A model generated the notes under the pieces. That model saw only the letters and a program-made list of their open reading frames with translations. It did no database searches and had not been told where the DNA came from. Made by a program: the position numbers and the translations under genes. From JAMQPK01 sp035937795 (GTDB lineage Bacteria > Acidobacteriota > Vicinamibacteria > Vicinamibacterales > JAMQPK01): a DNA stretch of 64,000 nt. Position 1 is the first letter of the stretch. Each line of letters starts with the position of its first letter. Positions 41,675-52,200 of the stretch are shown in pieces. The DNA lies in contig DASZHO010000121.1 in assembly GCA_035937795.1 (NCBI GenBank), positions 30,723 through 94,722 of the forward strand, given 5' to 3'.

Positions 41675-42082
41675 TCAGGGCCGTGATTCTAGGCCATAAG
41701 TCGCCCGCACGCGACGGGATTTCTCCAGATAGAGGTACCAGGCCCCGTAGTAGGCAATCGACGCAAGCGCCAGCGGGAGGCGCGTCCCGGGCGGCGCAGC
41801 CGACAACCCAAGGCGCGTCGACAGCCGCGCGACAACTTCAAGACCCGAGAGCATCAGCGACGCCTTGGCCAGCGTCACCGCACCGGCGCGCTGGTGCCAC
41901 AGCGCGAGCCCGGCCGCCACGCCGATGCTGGTGACGGCCAGCCGGGCGCCGAGCACGATCAGCGCGAAGGTTGATGCCGTGCCGGCGCTTTCCAGGCGCG
42001 ACGCCGCGACCAGCGCCAGAGCGGCGGGATTCCAGACCGTGAGCAGAACACAGAGGAGGAGCAGCCACCCGCGAACAGGCAT
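41675..42082 (-). CDS. Four-helix integral membrane protein of unknown function
   Basis: The protein has 135 aa with about four hydrophobic segments (GWLLLLCVLLTVWNPAALAL, FALIVLGARLAVTSIGVAAG, LPLALASIAYYGAWYLYLEK among them). It ends in a basic tail. It resembles small DUF2569-like membrane proteins, but not strongly enough to name. It is 68 bases from the MBL gene, which is transcribed away from it in the same direction. Confidence 0.6.
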   Translation of the reverse strand: MPVRGWLLLLCVLLTVWNPAALALVAASRLESAGTASTFALIVLGARLAVTSIGVAAGLALWHQRAGAVTLAKASLMLSGLEVVARLSTRLGLSAAPPGTRLPLALASIAYYGAWYLYLEKSRRVRATYGLESRP

Positions 42083-42158
42083 TTTAGGGATTGTTAATCT
42101 CAGGGGCGCGGCGAAAAGCCGCCCTGTGCCGAAGAGCCGCCGTATTATGTGGAGGCCG

Positions 42159-42164
42159 TATTAT
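42159..42164 (+). promoter_or_regulatory. TATTAT -10-like box before the nucleotidase gene
   Basis: TATTAT ends seven bases before ATG 42172; AAGGGG lies between, so it could be a leaderless start or a short ribosome site. A second identical hexamer is at 42143-42148. Confidence 0.3.
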
Positions 42165-42171
42165 AAGGGGA

Positions 42172-42924
42172 ATGATTCCACCGCTGAGGATCGCGTTTGA
42201 CATGGACGGCACGCTGGCCAATTTGAGCTCGGCGTACGCCGAGTTCGAAGAGCGTCTGTTCGGCGCCGCCGATGAGGACGCCGACCATCCGGCGCCGGAG
42301 GTGCGGGAAGCGGAGCAGCAGCGACTGGGTTCCGCCACCCCGGCCGACAACAACGACGAGAACGAAGAACTGGAACGCCGCGCCGACTATCGCCGTCTCC
42401 TGGAGCGCATGTCGACGCGCCATCGCGACCGCGTGTGGCGCGCGATCGAGGCCACGCCGAATTTCTGGACCACGCTGAAACCGCTCGAAGACGGGGTGAT
42501 AAAGCGGCTCTATCAATTGACCGGCGAATTGAACTGGGAGGTGTTTTTCATCACGCAACGTCCCGCGACGGCGGGCGGCACCGTTCAGTGGCAAACGCAC
42601 AAGTGGCTGGTCGAACACGGATTTCACACGCCAAGCGTCATTCCGCTGTCGGCAGGGCGAGGCAAGGCCGCGGCCGCGCTGCGGCTCGATTACCTGATCG
42701 ACGACACGCCGCAGAATTGCGTCGACGTGCTGTCGGATTCCTCCACCCGTGCGATTTTGCTCGTTGACCCTGACGATCCTCTGGCGGAAACCAGCGCGCG
42801 CCGGCTTGGCATCGGCGTGGCGCACTCGGTGCACGAAGTCTGCGATCTGCTCGTCCAGGCGACCGCCGCGCGAACCAATCCCTCGCTGTTTGAAAAGCTC
42901 AGGAAGATGGTCGGCTGGAAATAG
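42172..42924 (+). CDS. HAD-family 5'-nucleotidase-like phosphatase
   Basis: The protein has 250 aa. HAD motif I is IAFDMDGTLANL (residues about 6-17), motif II FFITQRP, motif III the Lys in SAGRGKAAAALRL, and motif IV YLIDDTPQN. The arrangement and the acidic, helical cap (residues 30-110) match 5'(3')-deoxyribonucleotidase NT5C-type enzymes that dephosphorylate pyrimidine nucleotides. The substrate is inferred. Confidence 0.8.
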   Translation: MIPPLRIAFDMDGTLANLSSAYAEFEERLFGAADEDADHPAPEVREAEQQRLGSATPADNNDENEELERRADYRRLLERMSTRHRDRVWRAIEATPNFWTTLKPLEDGVIKRLYQLTGELNWEVFFITQRPATAGGTVQWQTHKWLVEHGFHTPSVIPLSAGRGKAAAALRLDYLIDDTPQNCVDVLSDSSTRAILLVDPDDPLAETSARRLGIGVAHSVHEVCDLLVQATAARTNPSLFEKLRKMVGWK

Positions 42925-42937
42925 GCCGAGACGGCGA

Positions 42938-45900
42938 CTACGCGCCGTCTTCGACCGATCGCTGCAGCCTCAGCGGCGCTTCTGCCGGCGTATGCACCGG
43001 ATGCGGCGCGACGGCTGCCGGCACGACAGCGTGCTTCACGCGGCGTCTCGTCATCCAGTGGCTCGCGCCTTCGATGTACACGTAGTACACCGGCGTGATG
43101 TACAGCGTCAGCAGCTGAGACACCAGCAACCCACCGACAACCGCCAGTCCGAGCGGACGCCGCGACTCGGCTCCCGCTCCCAGCCCTAACGCAATCGGCA
43201 GGGTGCCCACCAGCGCGGCCATCGTCGTCATCATGATCGGCCGGAAGCGCACGAGACACGCTTCGTGAATCGCCTCCGTTGGCGTTTTCCGGTGCTGACG
43301 CTGCGTCTCGACAGCGAAGTCGACCATCATGATGCCGTTCTTCTTCACAAGGCCGACGAGCATGATGATGCCGACAAACGCGTAGAGGCTCAACTCGGTT
43401 TTGAAGATCATCAGCGTCAACAGCGCTCCAAAGCCGGCTGAAGGCACGCCCGAGAGAATCGTCAGCGGGTGCGTGAAGCTCTCATACAGCACGCCGAGGA
43501 CGATGTAGATGACGACGATCGCCATCACGAGAATCAGCCCCAGGCCCTGGAGCGATGCCTCGAACGCCTGCGCCGTGCCCTGAAAGTTCGTGGCGACCGT
43601 GGACGGCAGGGTCGCGGCTGCCGTCTGCTGGATGGCGGTCACCGCATCGCCGAGCGCGACGCCGGGATTCAAGTTGAAGGAAATCGTCACCGCCGGCAGC
43701 TGACCGGTGTGGTTCACGCTGTAGGGCCCGGCGTTGGTCCGTACCTTGGCCACGGTGTCGAGCGGGACAAGGCTGCCGTTTGACGAGCGCACGTAAAGCA
43801 TCGACAGCGCAGACGGATCGGCCTGGTACTGCGGCGCGACGTTCATGATCACCTGGTACTGGTTGTTCGGCGCGAAGATCGTCGACACCTGCCGCGTGCC
43901 GTAGGCGTTATAGAGCGCCGTTTCCACCTGGTTCACGCTGAGTCCGAGGGCGGAGATCTTGTCGCGATCCATGTCGATGCGAATCTGCGGGTTCTTGATC
44001 TGCAAGTCGCTGTTCACATCGACCAGTCCAGGCAGGTCGCGCATTTTCGCTTCCATGATCGGCGCCCACTCGTAGAGCTCAGCCGTATCGGTATCCTGCA
44101 GGGTGTACTGATACAAGCTGCGCGCGCCGAACGTGCCGCCAAGATTGATGGGCGGCCGGTTCAGCATGTACGCTCGGATGCCGGGTACCTGCGCGACTTT
44201 GGGGCGCAGCTCGGCGATGATTTGATCGACAGAAAGCGCGCGCTGATTGCGCGGCTTGAGATCGACCTGAAGGCGCCCGGCGTTGACCGCTCCGCCGCCG
44301 CCACCACCGCCGGGGCCGCCGCCGCCAGCGCCGATGTTGCTGAGGAACCCCGCCACGTTTGGATCCTTCGCGATGATGTCGGCCACCTGTTGCTGGTGCC
44401 GTATCATGTCGTCGAACCCGATCCCCTGCACGGCTTCCGTCGTGATGTCGAAACGGCCCACATCTTCGCTGGGCAGAAAGCCCTTCGGGATACGCACGAA
44501 CAGGTACCCGGTGGCCACGATCAACAGCACCGACACCGCCATCGTCACGGCGCGATATCGCAAGGTCCAGCCCAGGGTCACGTCGTAGAGCCGCAGCCAC
44601 CGATCGAAGACCCACTCCATGAAGTTGTAGAACCGGCCGTGCTTCTCGGAATGGGGCGGCCTGAGGAAGCGGCTGCACAGCATCGGCGTCAGACTGATCG
44701 ACACGAATCCCGACACCAGGATCGCGATGCCGATCGTGACCGCAAACTCGTGGAGCAGCCGGCCGACGATGCCGGCCATGAACAGCACGGGAATGAACAC
44801 GGCAATCAACGACAAGGTCATCGACACGATCGTGAACGCGATCTCCTTGGACCCGTCGTAGGCGGCCTGCATCGCAGGCTTGCCCATCTCCATGTGCCGC
44901 ACGATGTTCTCGAGCATCACGATCGCGTCGTCGACCAGGAAGCCCACCGAGAGCGTCAGCGCCATCAGCGACAGGTTGTCGAGGCTGTAATCGAGCAGAT
45001 ACATCGCCGAAAACGTGGCCAGGATCGACGCGGGCAGCGCCAGGCTCGGGATCACCGTCGCCGAGACGTTTCTCAGGAACACGAAGATCACCATGATGAC
45101 CAGGCAAATCGTGAGCAAGAGCGTGAACTTGACGTCCCGCACCGAGTCGCGGATCGGTCCGGACCGGTCGGTGCGGATGTCGAGCGACACCGAGGGCGGC
45201 AGCTGCTCGCGGAACGCCGGAAGCAGCTTCTTGATCTCGTCGACGACCGCCACGACGTTCGTGCCCGGCTGTTTCAGGATGGAGAGCTGGATCGCGCGGT
45301 CGCCCTGGAAGAAGCTGACCGTCTTGTCGTTTTCCACGCCGTCGTGGACGTGCGCGACATCCGAGAGGCGAATCGGGTAGCCTCCCCGATACGCGACGAT
45401 CATGGGCGCGTAGCCGGCGGCGCGGTATAGCTGGCCGTTCGCCAGCACGACGTAACTCTGTTGGGGGCCGTAAATCGTTCCCGTGGGGAGGCTCACGTTC
45501 GCGTTCTGAATCGCGTTTGCCACTTCGTCGATCCCGATGCCGTGCGCCGAGAGCGCGCGCGGGTCGAGGTCAATGCGCACGGCGTATTTGGCCGCCCCGA
45601 ATACCTGCACCTGCGCAACGCCGTTTACCATCGAGATGCGTTGCGCGATGGTGGACTCGGCGTATTCGTCCACGGTCGACATCGGCAGCGTTTTGGAACG
45701 CAACACCAGGAACATCACGGGAAAATCGCCCGGGTTCACCTTGGAATAAGACGGCGGGGCGGGCATCTGTGCCGGCAACTGGCGCGCGGTTCTGGCAATC
45801 ATCGATTGCACATCCTGCGCGGCCGCGTCGATGTTCCGGCTCAAATCGAATTGCAGGCTGATGCTCGTGGAGCCCTGTGCGCTCGACGAATTGGTCGAGG

Positions 45901-46132
45901 TCAGACCGGCGATGGTCGCAAACTGCTTCTCGAGCGGCAACGCCACGGCCGATGCCACCGTTTCGGGGCTGGCGCCGGGCAGGCTGGCGTTGACCTGGAC
46001 GTTCGGGTAGTCAACCGTCGGCAGGTCACTCACCGGCAGAACCCGGTAGGACATGACGCCGAATACCATGATCCCGAGGATGATGAGGGTGGTGGTGATC
46101 GGCCGTTTGATGAACAGTGCGGAAATATTCAT
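42938..46132 (-). CDS. RND efflux permease (HAE1/MdtBC type)
   Basis: The protein has 1064 aa and 12 helices with two large periplasmic loops. Start NISALFIKRPITTTLIILGI, and the proton-relay TM4 GFLVDDAIVMLENIVRHME with the Asp-Asp pair. A Gly-rich insertion, GAGGGGPGGGGGGGAVNAGR (nucleotides about 44278-44335), interrupts the second periplasmic loop. It pumps hydrophobic or amphiphilic compounds out of the inner membrane/periplasm using the proton gradient. It overlaps the adaptor gene by four bases; no TolC-like outer membrane gene is seen. Confidence 0.95.
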   Translation of the reverse strand: MNISALFIKRPITTTLIILGIMVFGVMSYRVLPVSDLPTVDYPNVQVNASLPGASPETVASAVALPLEKQFATIAGLTSTNSSSAQGSTSISLQFDLSRNIDAAAQDVQSMIARTARQLPAQMPAPPSYSKVNPGDFPVMFLVLRSKTLPMSTVDEYAESTIAQRISMVNGVAQVQVFGAAKYAVRIDLDPRALSAHGIGIDEVANAIQNANVSLPTGTIYGPQQSYVVLANGQLYRAAGYAPMIVAYRGGYPIRLSDVAHVHDGVENDKTVSFFQGDRAIQLSILKQPGTNVVAVVDEIKKLLPAFREQLPPSVSLDIRTDRSGPIRDSVRDVKFTLLLTICLVIMVIFVFLRNVSATVIPSLALPASILATFSAMYLLDYSLDNLSLMALTLSVGFLVDDAIVMLENIVRHMEMGKPAMQAAYDGSKEIAFTIVSMTLSLIAVFIPVLFMAGIVGRLLHEFAVTIGIAILVSGFVSISLTPMLCSRFLRPPHSEKHGRFYNFMEWVFDRWLRLYDVTLGWTLRYRAVTMAVSVLLIVATGYLFVRIPKGFLPSEDVGRFDITTEAVQGIGFDDMIRHQQQVADIIAKDPNVAGFLSNIGAGGGGPGGGGGGGAVNAGRLQVDLKPRNQRALSVDQIIAELRPKVAQVPGIRAYMLNRPPINLGGTFGARSLYQYTLQDTDTAELYEWAPIMEAKMRDLPGLVDVNSDLQIKNPQIRIDMDRDKISALGLSVNQVETALYNAYGTRQVSTIFAPNNQYQVIMNVAPQYQADPSALSMLYVRSSNGSLVPLDTVAKVRTNAGPYSVNHTGQLPAVTISFNLNPGVALGDAVTAIQQTAAATLPSTVATNFQGTAQAFEASLQGLGLILVMAIVVIYIVLGVLYESFTHPLTILSGVPSAGFGALLTLMIFKTELSLYAFVGIIMLVGLVKKNGIMMVDFAVETQRQHRKTPTEAIHEACLVRFRPIMMTTMAALVGTLPIALGLGAGAESRRPLGLAVVGGLLVSQLLTLYITPVYYVYIEGASHWMTRRRVKHAVVPAAVAPHPVHTPAEAPLRLQRSVEDGA

Positions 46133-47289
46133 GACTCTGCCTTTGGCCCTGCGTCGTCGGTCTTGATGGTAATTCGACTCCCTGTGACGAGCCTCAACGC
46201 GCCGTCGGTGACGACCGTCTCGCCGGACTTCAGCCCGTCCCCGATGATTGTTTCCGCGCCGTTAATCCGCGCCACCGTCACCATCCGTTGATCCGCCGTC
46301 TTGTCGGGCTTGATCACAAACACGTAGGGACCCCTGTCGCCCGTCTGCACCGCCGTCGACGGCACGACAATCGCGTTCTGATCCACGGAGAGGGTTACCA
46401 CCACGTTCACGAACTGTCCGGGCCAAAGCCGCCGGTCGGCGTTGGGGAATGCCGCCTTCACCTTGATTGTACCGGTCGTTTGATCGACCGCGTTGTCGAC
46501 GAAATCAATCGTGCCGAGCGAAGGAGGGTCGCTATCGGTTGGTGCGCGAGCCGCCACGCGGATTGGCCCCTCGGCCATGTGACGTTTCAGTTCGGGCAGC
46601 CTCGCCTCCGGCACGCCGAAAGACACATAGATCGGCGCAACCTGGTTGATGTTGACGAGCGCCGTCACGTCGGTAGCCCGGACCAGATTGCCTACGTGCA
46701 CGATTAAAGAGCCCGTCCGGCCGGCGATGGGCGCGCTGATCGTGGCGTAGTCGAGCTGCACCTTGGCGTTGTCGACCGCCGCGCGGTCGGCGCCGACCAC
46801 GGCGTCGAGCGAGGCCGCGGCGGACGTTGCGGTGTCGAGCTGGTCACGGGTCGTCAGGCCCGATTTTGCGAGGTCTTCAAAGCGTTGCAACTGCTGGCGG
46901 GCATTGGCGGCCTGCGCGAGGTCCTTCGTGAGGTTCGCCTGAGCCTGCGCCAGTGTGCCTTCGAGGGGCCGGCGATCCAGCACAAACAGCACCTGGCCCT
47001 GTTGGACGTCCTCGCCTTCCTTGAAATTCACCGAAGTGAGCAGCCCGGTGATCTGCGATCGTACGGCGACCGTCGAATAGGCCTCGACGCTGCCAATCAC
47101 ACCGATCTCGAGCGGCATCGGCTTTTCGACGACTTTGGCGATCAGAACGGGAACAGCCCCGCCTGCCCCGCCACCCCTACCCGACGGCGACGCGGCGACG
47201 GCCGTGTCACGGTTGCATCCGGCGATCAGGACCGACGCCAACGAGAGAAGAGACAGAAGCTGCAGACTGCGGAACTGTGCAGAGCCCAT
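46129..47289 (-). CDS. RND efflux periplasmic adaptor lipoprotein
   Basis: The protein has 386 aa. The lipobox is ASVLIAGCNRD, so it is a lipoprotein. Then come the barrel-sandwich hybrid (EAYSTVAVRSQITGLLTSVN, FKEGEDVQQGQVLFVLD), a coiled hairpin (about residues 105-170), the second half-barrel (VQLDYATISAPIAGRTGSLI) and the beta-barrel domain. It connects the permease to an outer membrane channel. It is cotranscribed with the permease (ATGA overlap at 46129-46132). Confidence 0.94.
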   Translation of the reverse strand: MGSAQFRSLQLLSLLSLASVLIAGCNRDTAVAASPSGRGGGAGGAVPVLIAKVVEKPMPLEIGVIGSVEAYSTVAVRSQITGLLTSVNFKEGEDVQQGQVLFVLDRRPLEGTLAQAQANLTKDLAQAANARQQLQRFEDLAKSGLTTRDQLDTATSAAASLDAVVGADRAAVDNAKVQLDYATISAPIAGRTGSLIVHVGNLVRATDVTALVNINQVAPIYVSFGVPEARLPELKRHMAEGPIRVAARAPTDSDPPSLGTIDFVDNAVDQTTGTIKVKAAFPNADRRLWPGQFVNVVVTLSVDQNAIVVPSTAVQTGDRGPYVFVIKPDKTADQRMVTVARINGAETIIGDGLKSGETVVTDGALRLVTGSRITIKTDDAGPKAES

Positions 47290-47388
47290 CGGTAAATATC
47301 CTTGGAATCCCCTGGAAAACACGGCTGAAGCGATCCGTCAATTCTAGCGAAAAAGCACGGCCCCTGCCTACAGGATTCCTGAATCGAT

Positions 47389-47394
47389 TAAGAT
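47389..47394 (+). promoter_or_regulatory. -10-like hexamer before pepF
   Basis: TAAGAT ends six bases before ATG 47401 with no Shine-Dalgarno sequence, consistent with a leaderless pepF message. The 111 bases between the divergent adaptor gene and pepF hold no gene. Confidence 0.35.
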
Positions 47395-47400
47395 CGAAAC

Positions 47401-49254
47401 ATGGCGGATTCTACAGCAACCGAGACGGCTCCGGAACAGTCGCGTACCCGGAACCGGGATGAGATTCCCGAGCGCTTCACGTGGAACCTCTCTGATATCT
47501 ACTCGAATTGGGAGGTGTGGGAGGCCGCGCTGAAAGAATTCGAGCGCCAGCTCGAGGGCTACGCCGAGCTGAAGGGCACGCTCGGGGAGGGCCCGCACCG
47601 CCTGGTGAAGGCATTTGTGCTCGAAGACGATCTCGGGCAGCTCTCCTACAAGCTCTGGTACTACGCGGGGCTGAGCTACGACCAGGACCAGCGCGACAAC
47701 GCGGCCAACGCGCGCCGCCAGCGCGTGCAGATCCTGTTTGCGAAAGCCGAAGAGATCAGATCGTGGTTTGCGCCCGAGCTGCTGAGCATCCCGCTCGAGA
47801 CCGTCCGCGAATGGATGAAGGCCAACGCCGATTTGGCCGTGTATCGATTCGCGATCGAGCGTCTCTACCACCAGCAGGAGCACGTGCTCGACGAGAAAGG
47901 CGAGCACCTGCTCTCGCTTGCCAGCCGGTTCGCGACCACGCCCCACGACACGCACTCGATGTTGTCGACCGCCGACGCGAAGCATCCCACGATCGCGCTG
48001 CACGATGGACAAAGGGTGACGCTCAGCTACGGGCAGTACAACGCGCTGATTTCCACCAACCGGCACCAGGGCGATCGCGCCGACGCGTTCCAGGCGTTCC
48101 ATCAGACGTATGCCGCCAGCGCGAACACGTACGCCGCGATTTACAACGCGGTGCTGCAGCGTGACTGGTTCCTGGCGCAGGCGCGTGGCTACAAAACCAC
48201 GCTCGAGGCGGCGCTGCACGAGAACGACATTCCTTCGTCTGTCGTGGAGAATCTCGTCGCCACGGCCAGGCGCGGCACAGCCCCGCTCCAGCGGTATCAC
48301 AGGCTGCGGAAACGCGTGCTCGGTGTCGAGACCTACCACGCCTACGACCAGCTCGTGCCCCTCATCGACTTCGATCGGAAATACGAATATGAGAAGGTGC
48401 TCGACGAAATTGTCGAATCGATGAAGCCACTGGGTCCCGGATATCAGAAGGACGTCCGCGAAGCGTTCGAAGGGCGGTGGATTGACGTCTACGAGAACCC
48501 GGGCAAGCGCAGCGGCGCGTATTCGGCGCCGGTCTACGGCGTCCACCCGTACATGCTGCTGAACTACAACGACACCCTCGATGCGGTGTTCACGCTGGCC
48601 CACGAGATGGGCCACTCGATGCACACGATTCAGGCGGACGCGCACCAGCCGTTCGTCTATTCGAACTACACGATCTTCGTCGCGGAAGTGCCGTCGACGC
48701 TCAGCGAGATGCTGTTTCTGGACCACATGCTGGCCCGCACCAGTGATCAACGTGAGCGCGTCGTGCTCCTCCAGCACGCGATCGACGATGTGGTGGGCAC
48801 CTTCTACCGCCAATGCCTGTTTGCCGATTACGAGCTCCAGGCGCATCGGCTTGCGGAGCAGGGCGAGCCGATTACCTCCGACACGCTGAGCCGCGTGTAT
48901 TTCGATCTGTTCAAGGCGTATCACGGGGATGCGCTCGAATACGACGAGATCGCCAAGATCACCTGGGCGCGCGTGCCCCACTTTTTCGCCACGCCGTATT
49001 ACGTGTATCAATACGCCACCTGCTACGCCTCGTCGGCGCAGTTGATTCAGAAAATTACGACGGGCAGCGTCGAGGAGCGTCGAACGGGCGTGGACGGGTT
49101 CCTCAATCTGCTGCGCGCGGGAGGCAGCGATTATCCGATGAACCTGCTCAAGCGCGCGGGCGTGGATTTGAGCGTGCCCGCCCCCGCCGAAGCCGTCGTG
49201 GCGCAGTTGGACAAGCGGGTCTCGCAGCTCGAAGAGGAGATTTCGAAGCTTTGA
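47401..49254 (+). CDS. pepF: Oligoendopeptidase F (M3B)
   Basis: The protein has 617 aa. The zinc motif AHEMGHSMHTI is at residues 400-410 (HEMGH, H401), with the downstream Glu in the ISSMLE-like region (STLSEMLFLDHML). It cleaves oligopeptides of about 6-18 residues in the cytoplasm. Length and helical layout fit the M3B family. Its stop overlaps the TTG start of the helicase gene. Confidence 0.93.
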   Translation: MADSTATETAPEQSRTRNRDEIPERFTWNLSDIYSNWEVWEAALKEFERQLEGYAELKGTLGEGPHRLVKAFVLEDDLGQLSYKLWYYAGLSYDQDQRDNAANARRQRVQILFAKAEEIRSWFAPELLSIPLETVREWMKANADLAVYRFAIERLYHQQEHVLDEKGEHLLSLASRFATTPHDTHSMLSTADAKHPTIALHDGQRVTLSYGQYNALISTNRHQGDRADAFQAFHQTYAASANTYAAIYNAVLQRDWFLAQARGYKTTLEAALHENDIPSSVVENLVATARRGTAPLQRYHRLRKRVLGVETYHAYDQLVPLIDFDRKYEYEKVLDEIVESMKPLGPGYQKDVREAFEGRWIDVYENPGKRSGAYSAPVYGVHPYMLLNYNDTLDAVFTLAHEMGHSMHTIQADAHQPFVYSNYTIFVAEVPSTLSEMLFLDHMLARTSDQRERVVLLQHAIDDVVGTFYRQCLFADYELQAHRLAEQGEPITSDTLSRVYFDLFKAYHGDALEYDEIAKITWARVPHFFATPYYVYQYATCYASSAQLIQKITTGSVEERRTGVDGFLNLLRAGGSDYPMNLLKRAGVDLSVPAPAEAVVAQLDKRVSQLEEEISKL

Positions 49255-52200
49255 CGTCGCTTCATCCGATCGTCGGCGACTGGTTTGCCGCGCGGTTTGG
49301 ATCGGCAACCGAGCCGCAGGAACGCGCCTGGCCCGCGATTCGTTCCGGCGAGCACGTGCTGATCTCGGCTCCGACCGGATCGGGGAAGACGCTCGCGGCG
49401 TTCCTGATTTGCCTGGACGATCTGGCGCGCGCCGGCTTGAACGGCGGGCTGCCTGACACGACGCAGGTGCTTTACGTCTCGCCGCTGAAGGCGCTCAGCA
49501 ACGACATTCACAAGAACCTCGACGTGCCGCTGTCCGGGATCGCCGCGCTCGCGGCCGGGCGCGGGCTGCTGTTGCCCCCGATTCGGACGGCGGTCCGGAC
49601 GGGCGATACCCCGTCCTCCGAACGCCAGAAGATGCTGAGGTATCCGCCGCACATCCTGGTGACGACTCCCGAATCGCTGTTCATTCTGCTGACCGCCGAG
49701 AAGAGCCGCGCGGCGCTGAGACATGTCCGGACCGTCATCGTCGATGAAATTCACGCGATGGCCGACGACAAGCGCGGCGCGCATCTCGCGCTGTCGCTGG
49801 CGAGGCTCGACGACCTGGTTCAAAAGGCCGGCGGCCGCGCCCCGCAGCGGATCGGGCTGTCGGCGACGGTTCGCCCCATCGAGACGGTGGCCAGGTTCCT
49901 TGCCCCCGATGACGCCGCCGGCGTCACGGTGATCGATCACGGCCATCGGCGGGCAATGGACCTCGCCGTTGAGGTGCCCAACGACGAATTGGGACCGGTG
50001 GCCTCCAACGAGATGTGGCAGGAAATCTACGATCGGCTCACGGTTCTGATCAACGGCCACAAGACGACGCTCGTGTTCGTGAACACCAGGCGCCTTGCCG
50101 AGCGGGTCGCGCACCATCTGGGCGATCGCCTTGGCGAGGATGCCGTGCTTGCGCATCACGGGAGCCTGTCGCGCAAGCTGCGACTGACCGCCGAAGAGCG
50201 GCTCAAGGAGGGAAAGCTGAAGGCCGTGGTGGCCACGGCGTCGCTCGAGCTCGGCATCGATATCGGCACGGTCGATCTGGTCTGCCAGGTCGGCTCGCCA
50301 CGGTCGATCGCCGTGGCGCTGCAGCGGATCGGGCGCTCGGGGCATCAGGTGGAGCACACCACCAGGCCGAAGGGCCGCATCTTCGCGACCACCCGCGACG
50401 AGCTTGTCGAGTGCGCCGCGCTGGTGCGATCGATCTCCACCGGCGAGCTCGACCGATTGCAGGTTCCGATCGCGCCCCTCGATGTGCTCGCGCAGCAGAC
50501 GGTGGCGATGGCCGCGTCGGAAGATTGGCGGGAAGCGGATCTCTTCACGCTCGTCCGGCGAACCTACTGTTATCGGGAGCTGACGCGCAAGGATTTCGAC
50601 GCGGTGATCGACATGCTGTCGGAAGGCATCAGCACCAAGCGTGGCCGCAGCGGCGCTTATCTCCATCGCGACCGCGTGCATGGGGTCGTGCGCGGCAGGA
50701 GAGGCGCGCGCCTGGCCGCGATCACCTCGGGCGGCGCCATTCCGGACAACGCGCAATATCTCGTGATGGCCGAGCCGGACGAGACGGTTGTGGGAACCCT
50801 CGACGAGGACTTCGCTGTTGAGAGCCTGGCCGGCGACGTGTTCCTCCTCGGCACCAATTCCTGGCGCATCCGCCGCGTGGAGGCGGGCCGGGTGCGCGTG
50901 GAAGACGCCCACGGCGCGGCCCCGACCATTCCGTTCTGGCGCGGCGAGGCGCCCGGCCGCACGGCCGAACTGTCGGCCGCCGTGTCCCAGGTGCGAGAGA
51001 AGATCCTCAACGCGGCGGAGTCAGAAGCGTCGGAGCATTTCCTGATCGCCGAGTGCGGGCTCGACAAACGCGGCGCGGAGCAAGCCGTTCAGTACGTCCG
51101 CGCGGGCGCCGCTGCGCTTGGCGCGTTGCCGTCGGACGACACCGTCGTTGCCGAACGATTCTTCGATGAGGGCGGCGGCATGCAGCTCGTTCTGCATTCG
51201 CCGGCTGGCGCGCGCATCAACCGCGCGTGGGGCCTGGCGCTGCGCAAGCGGTTTTGCCGCTCGTTCAACTTCGAGCTGCAAGCGGCCGCCACCGACAACG
51301 GCATCGTCATCTCGCTGAGCGATCAGCACAGTTTTCCGCTCGAGCTCGTCTTCAAATTCCTGACCAGGGAAACCGTCGAGGAGGTGCTGACGCAGGCGAT
51401 GCTCCCGGCGCCGATGTTTGAAGTGCGCTGGCGATGGGACACGTCGCGCGCGCTGGCAGTGCTGCGCTTCGCGGGCGGCAGAAAGGTGCCGCCGCCAATC
51501 CAGAGAATGCGCGCCGACGACCTGCTCGCGGCGGTGTTTCCCGACCAGGCGGCGTGCCAGGAGAACATTGTCGGCGACATCCGCATTCCCGATCATCCCC
51601 TCGTCAACGAGACCATCAAGGATTGCCTTCACGAGGCGATGGACCTGGACGGCTTGAAGCGGCTTCTCGACCAGATCGCGTCCGGCCGGATGAAGACCGT
51701 GGCCATCGACACGCCGGAGCCGTCGCCGTTCTCCCACGAGATTCTGAACGCCAATCCGTACGCGTATCTCGATGATGCCCCGCTGGAGGAGCGGCGGGCG
51801 CGGGCGGTGCAGATGCGGCGGACGATTGGGCCCGATGCCGGCGGCGTTGCGGCTCTCGACCCGGCCGCAATCGCCGAGGTCGCGGCCGAATCGTGGCCGG
51901 CCGTACGCGACCCCGAAGAGCTGCACGACGCGCTGCTCACCCTGATGGTTGTTCCGCCCCTTCGCGACTGGGACGAGTTCTTCCTTCCGCTGCGCGGAGG
52001 CGGGCGTGCCACGGTGTTGAGCGCCGGCGGCGCGAGTTTCTGGGTGGCGGCCGAACGCCTGAAATCCGCCCGGCTGCTGTATCCGGCTGCCGTGATCGCT
52101 CCCGACATCCAGGACTTCGATCGAACATCGTCCACCACGCGCGACGAGGCCATGGCGGAGCTGCTGCGCGGATGGATGGAGTCGACAGGTCCCCAGACCC

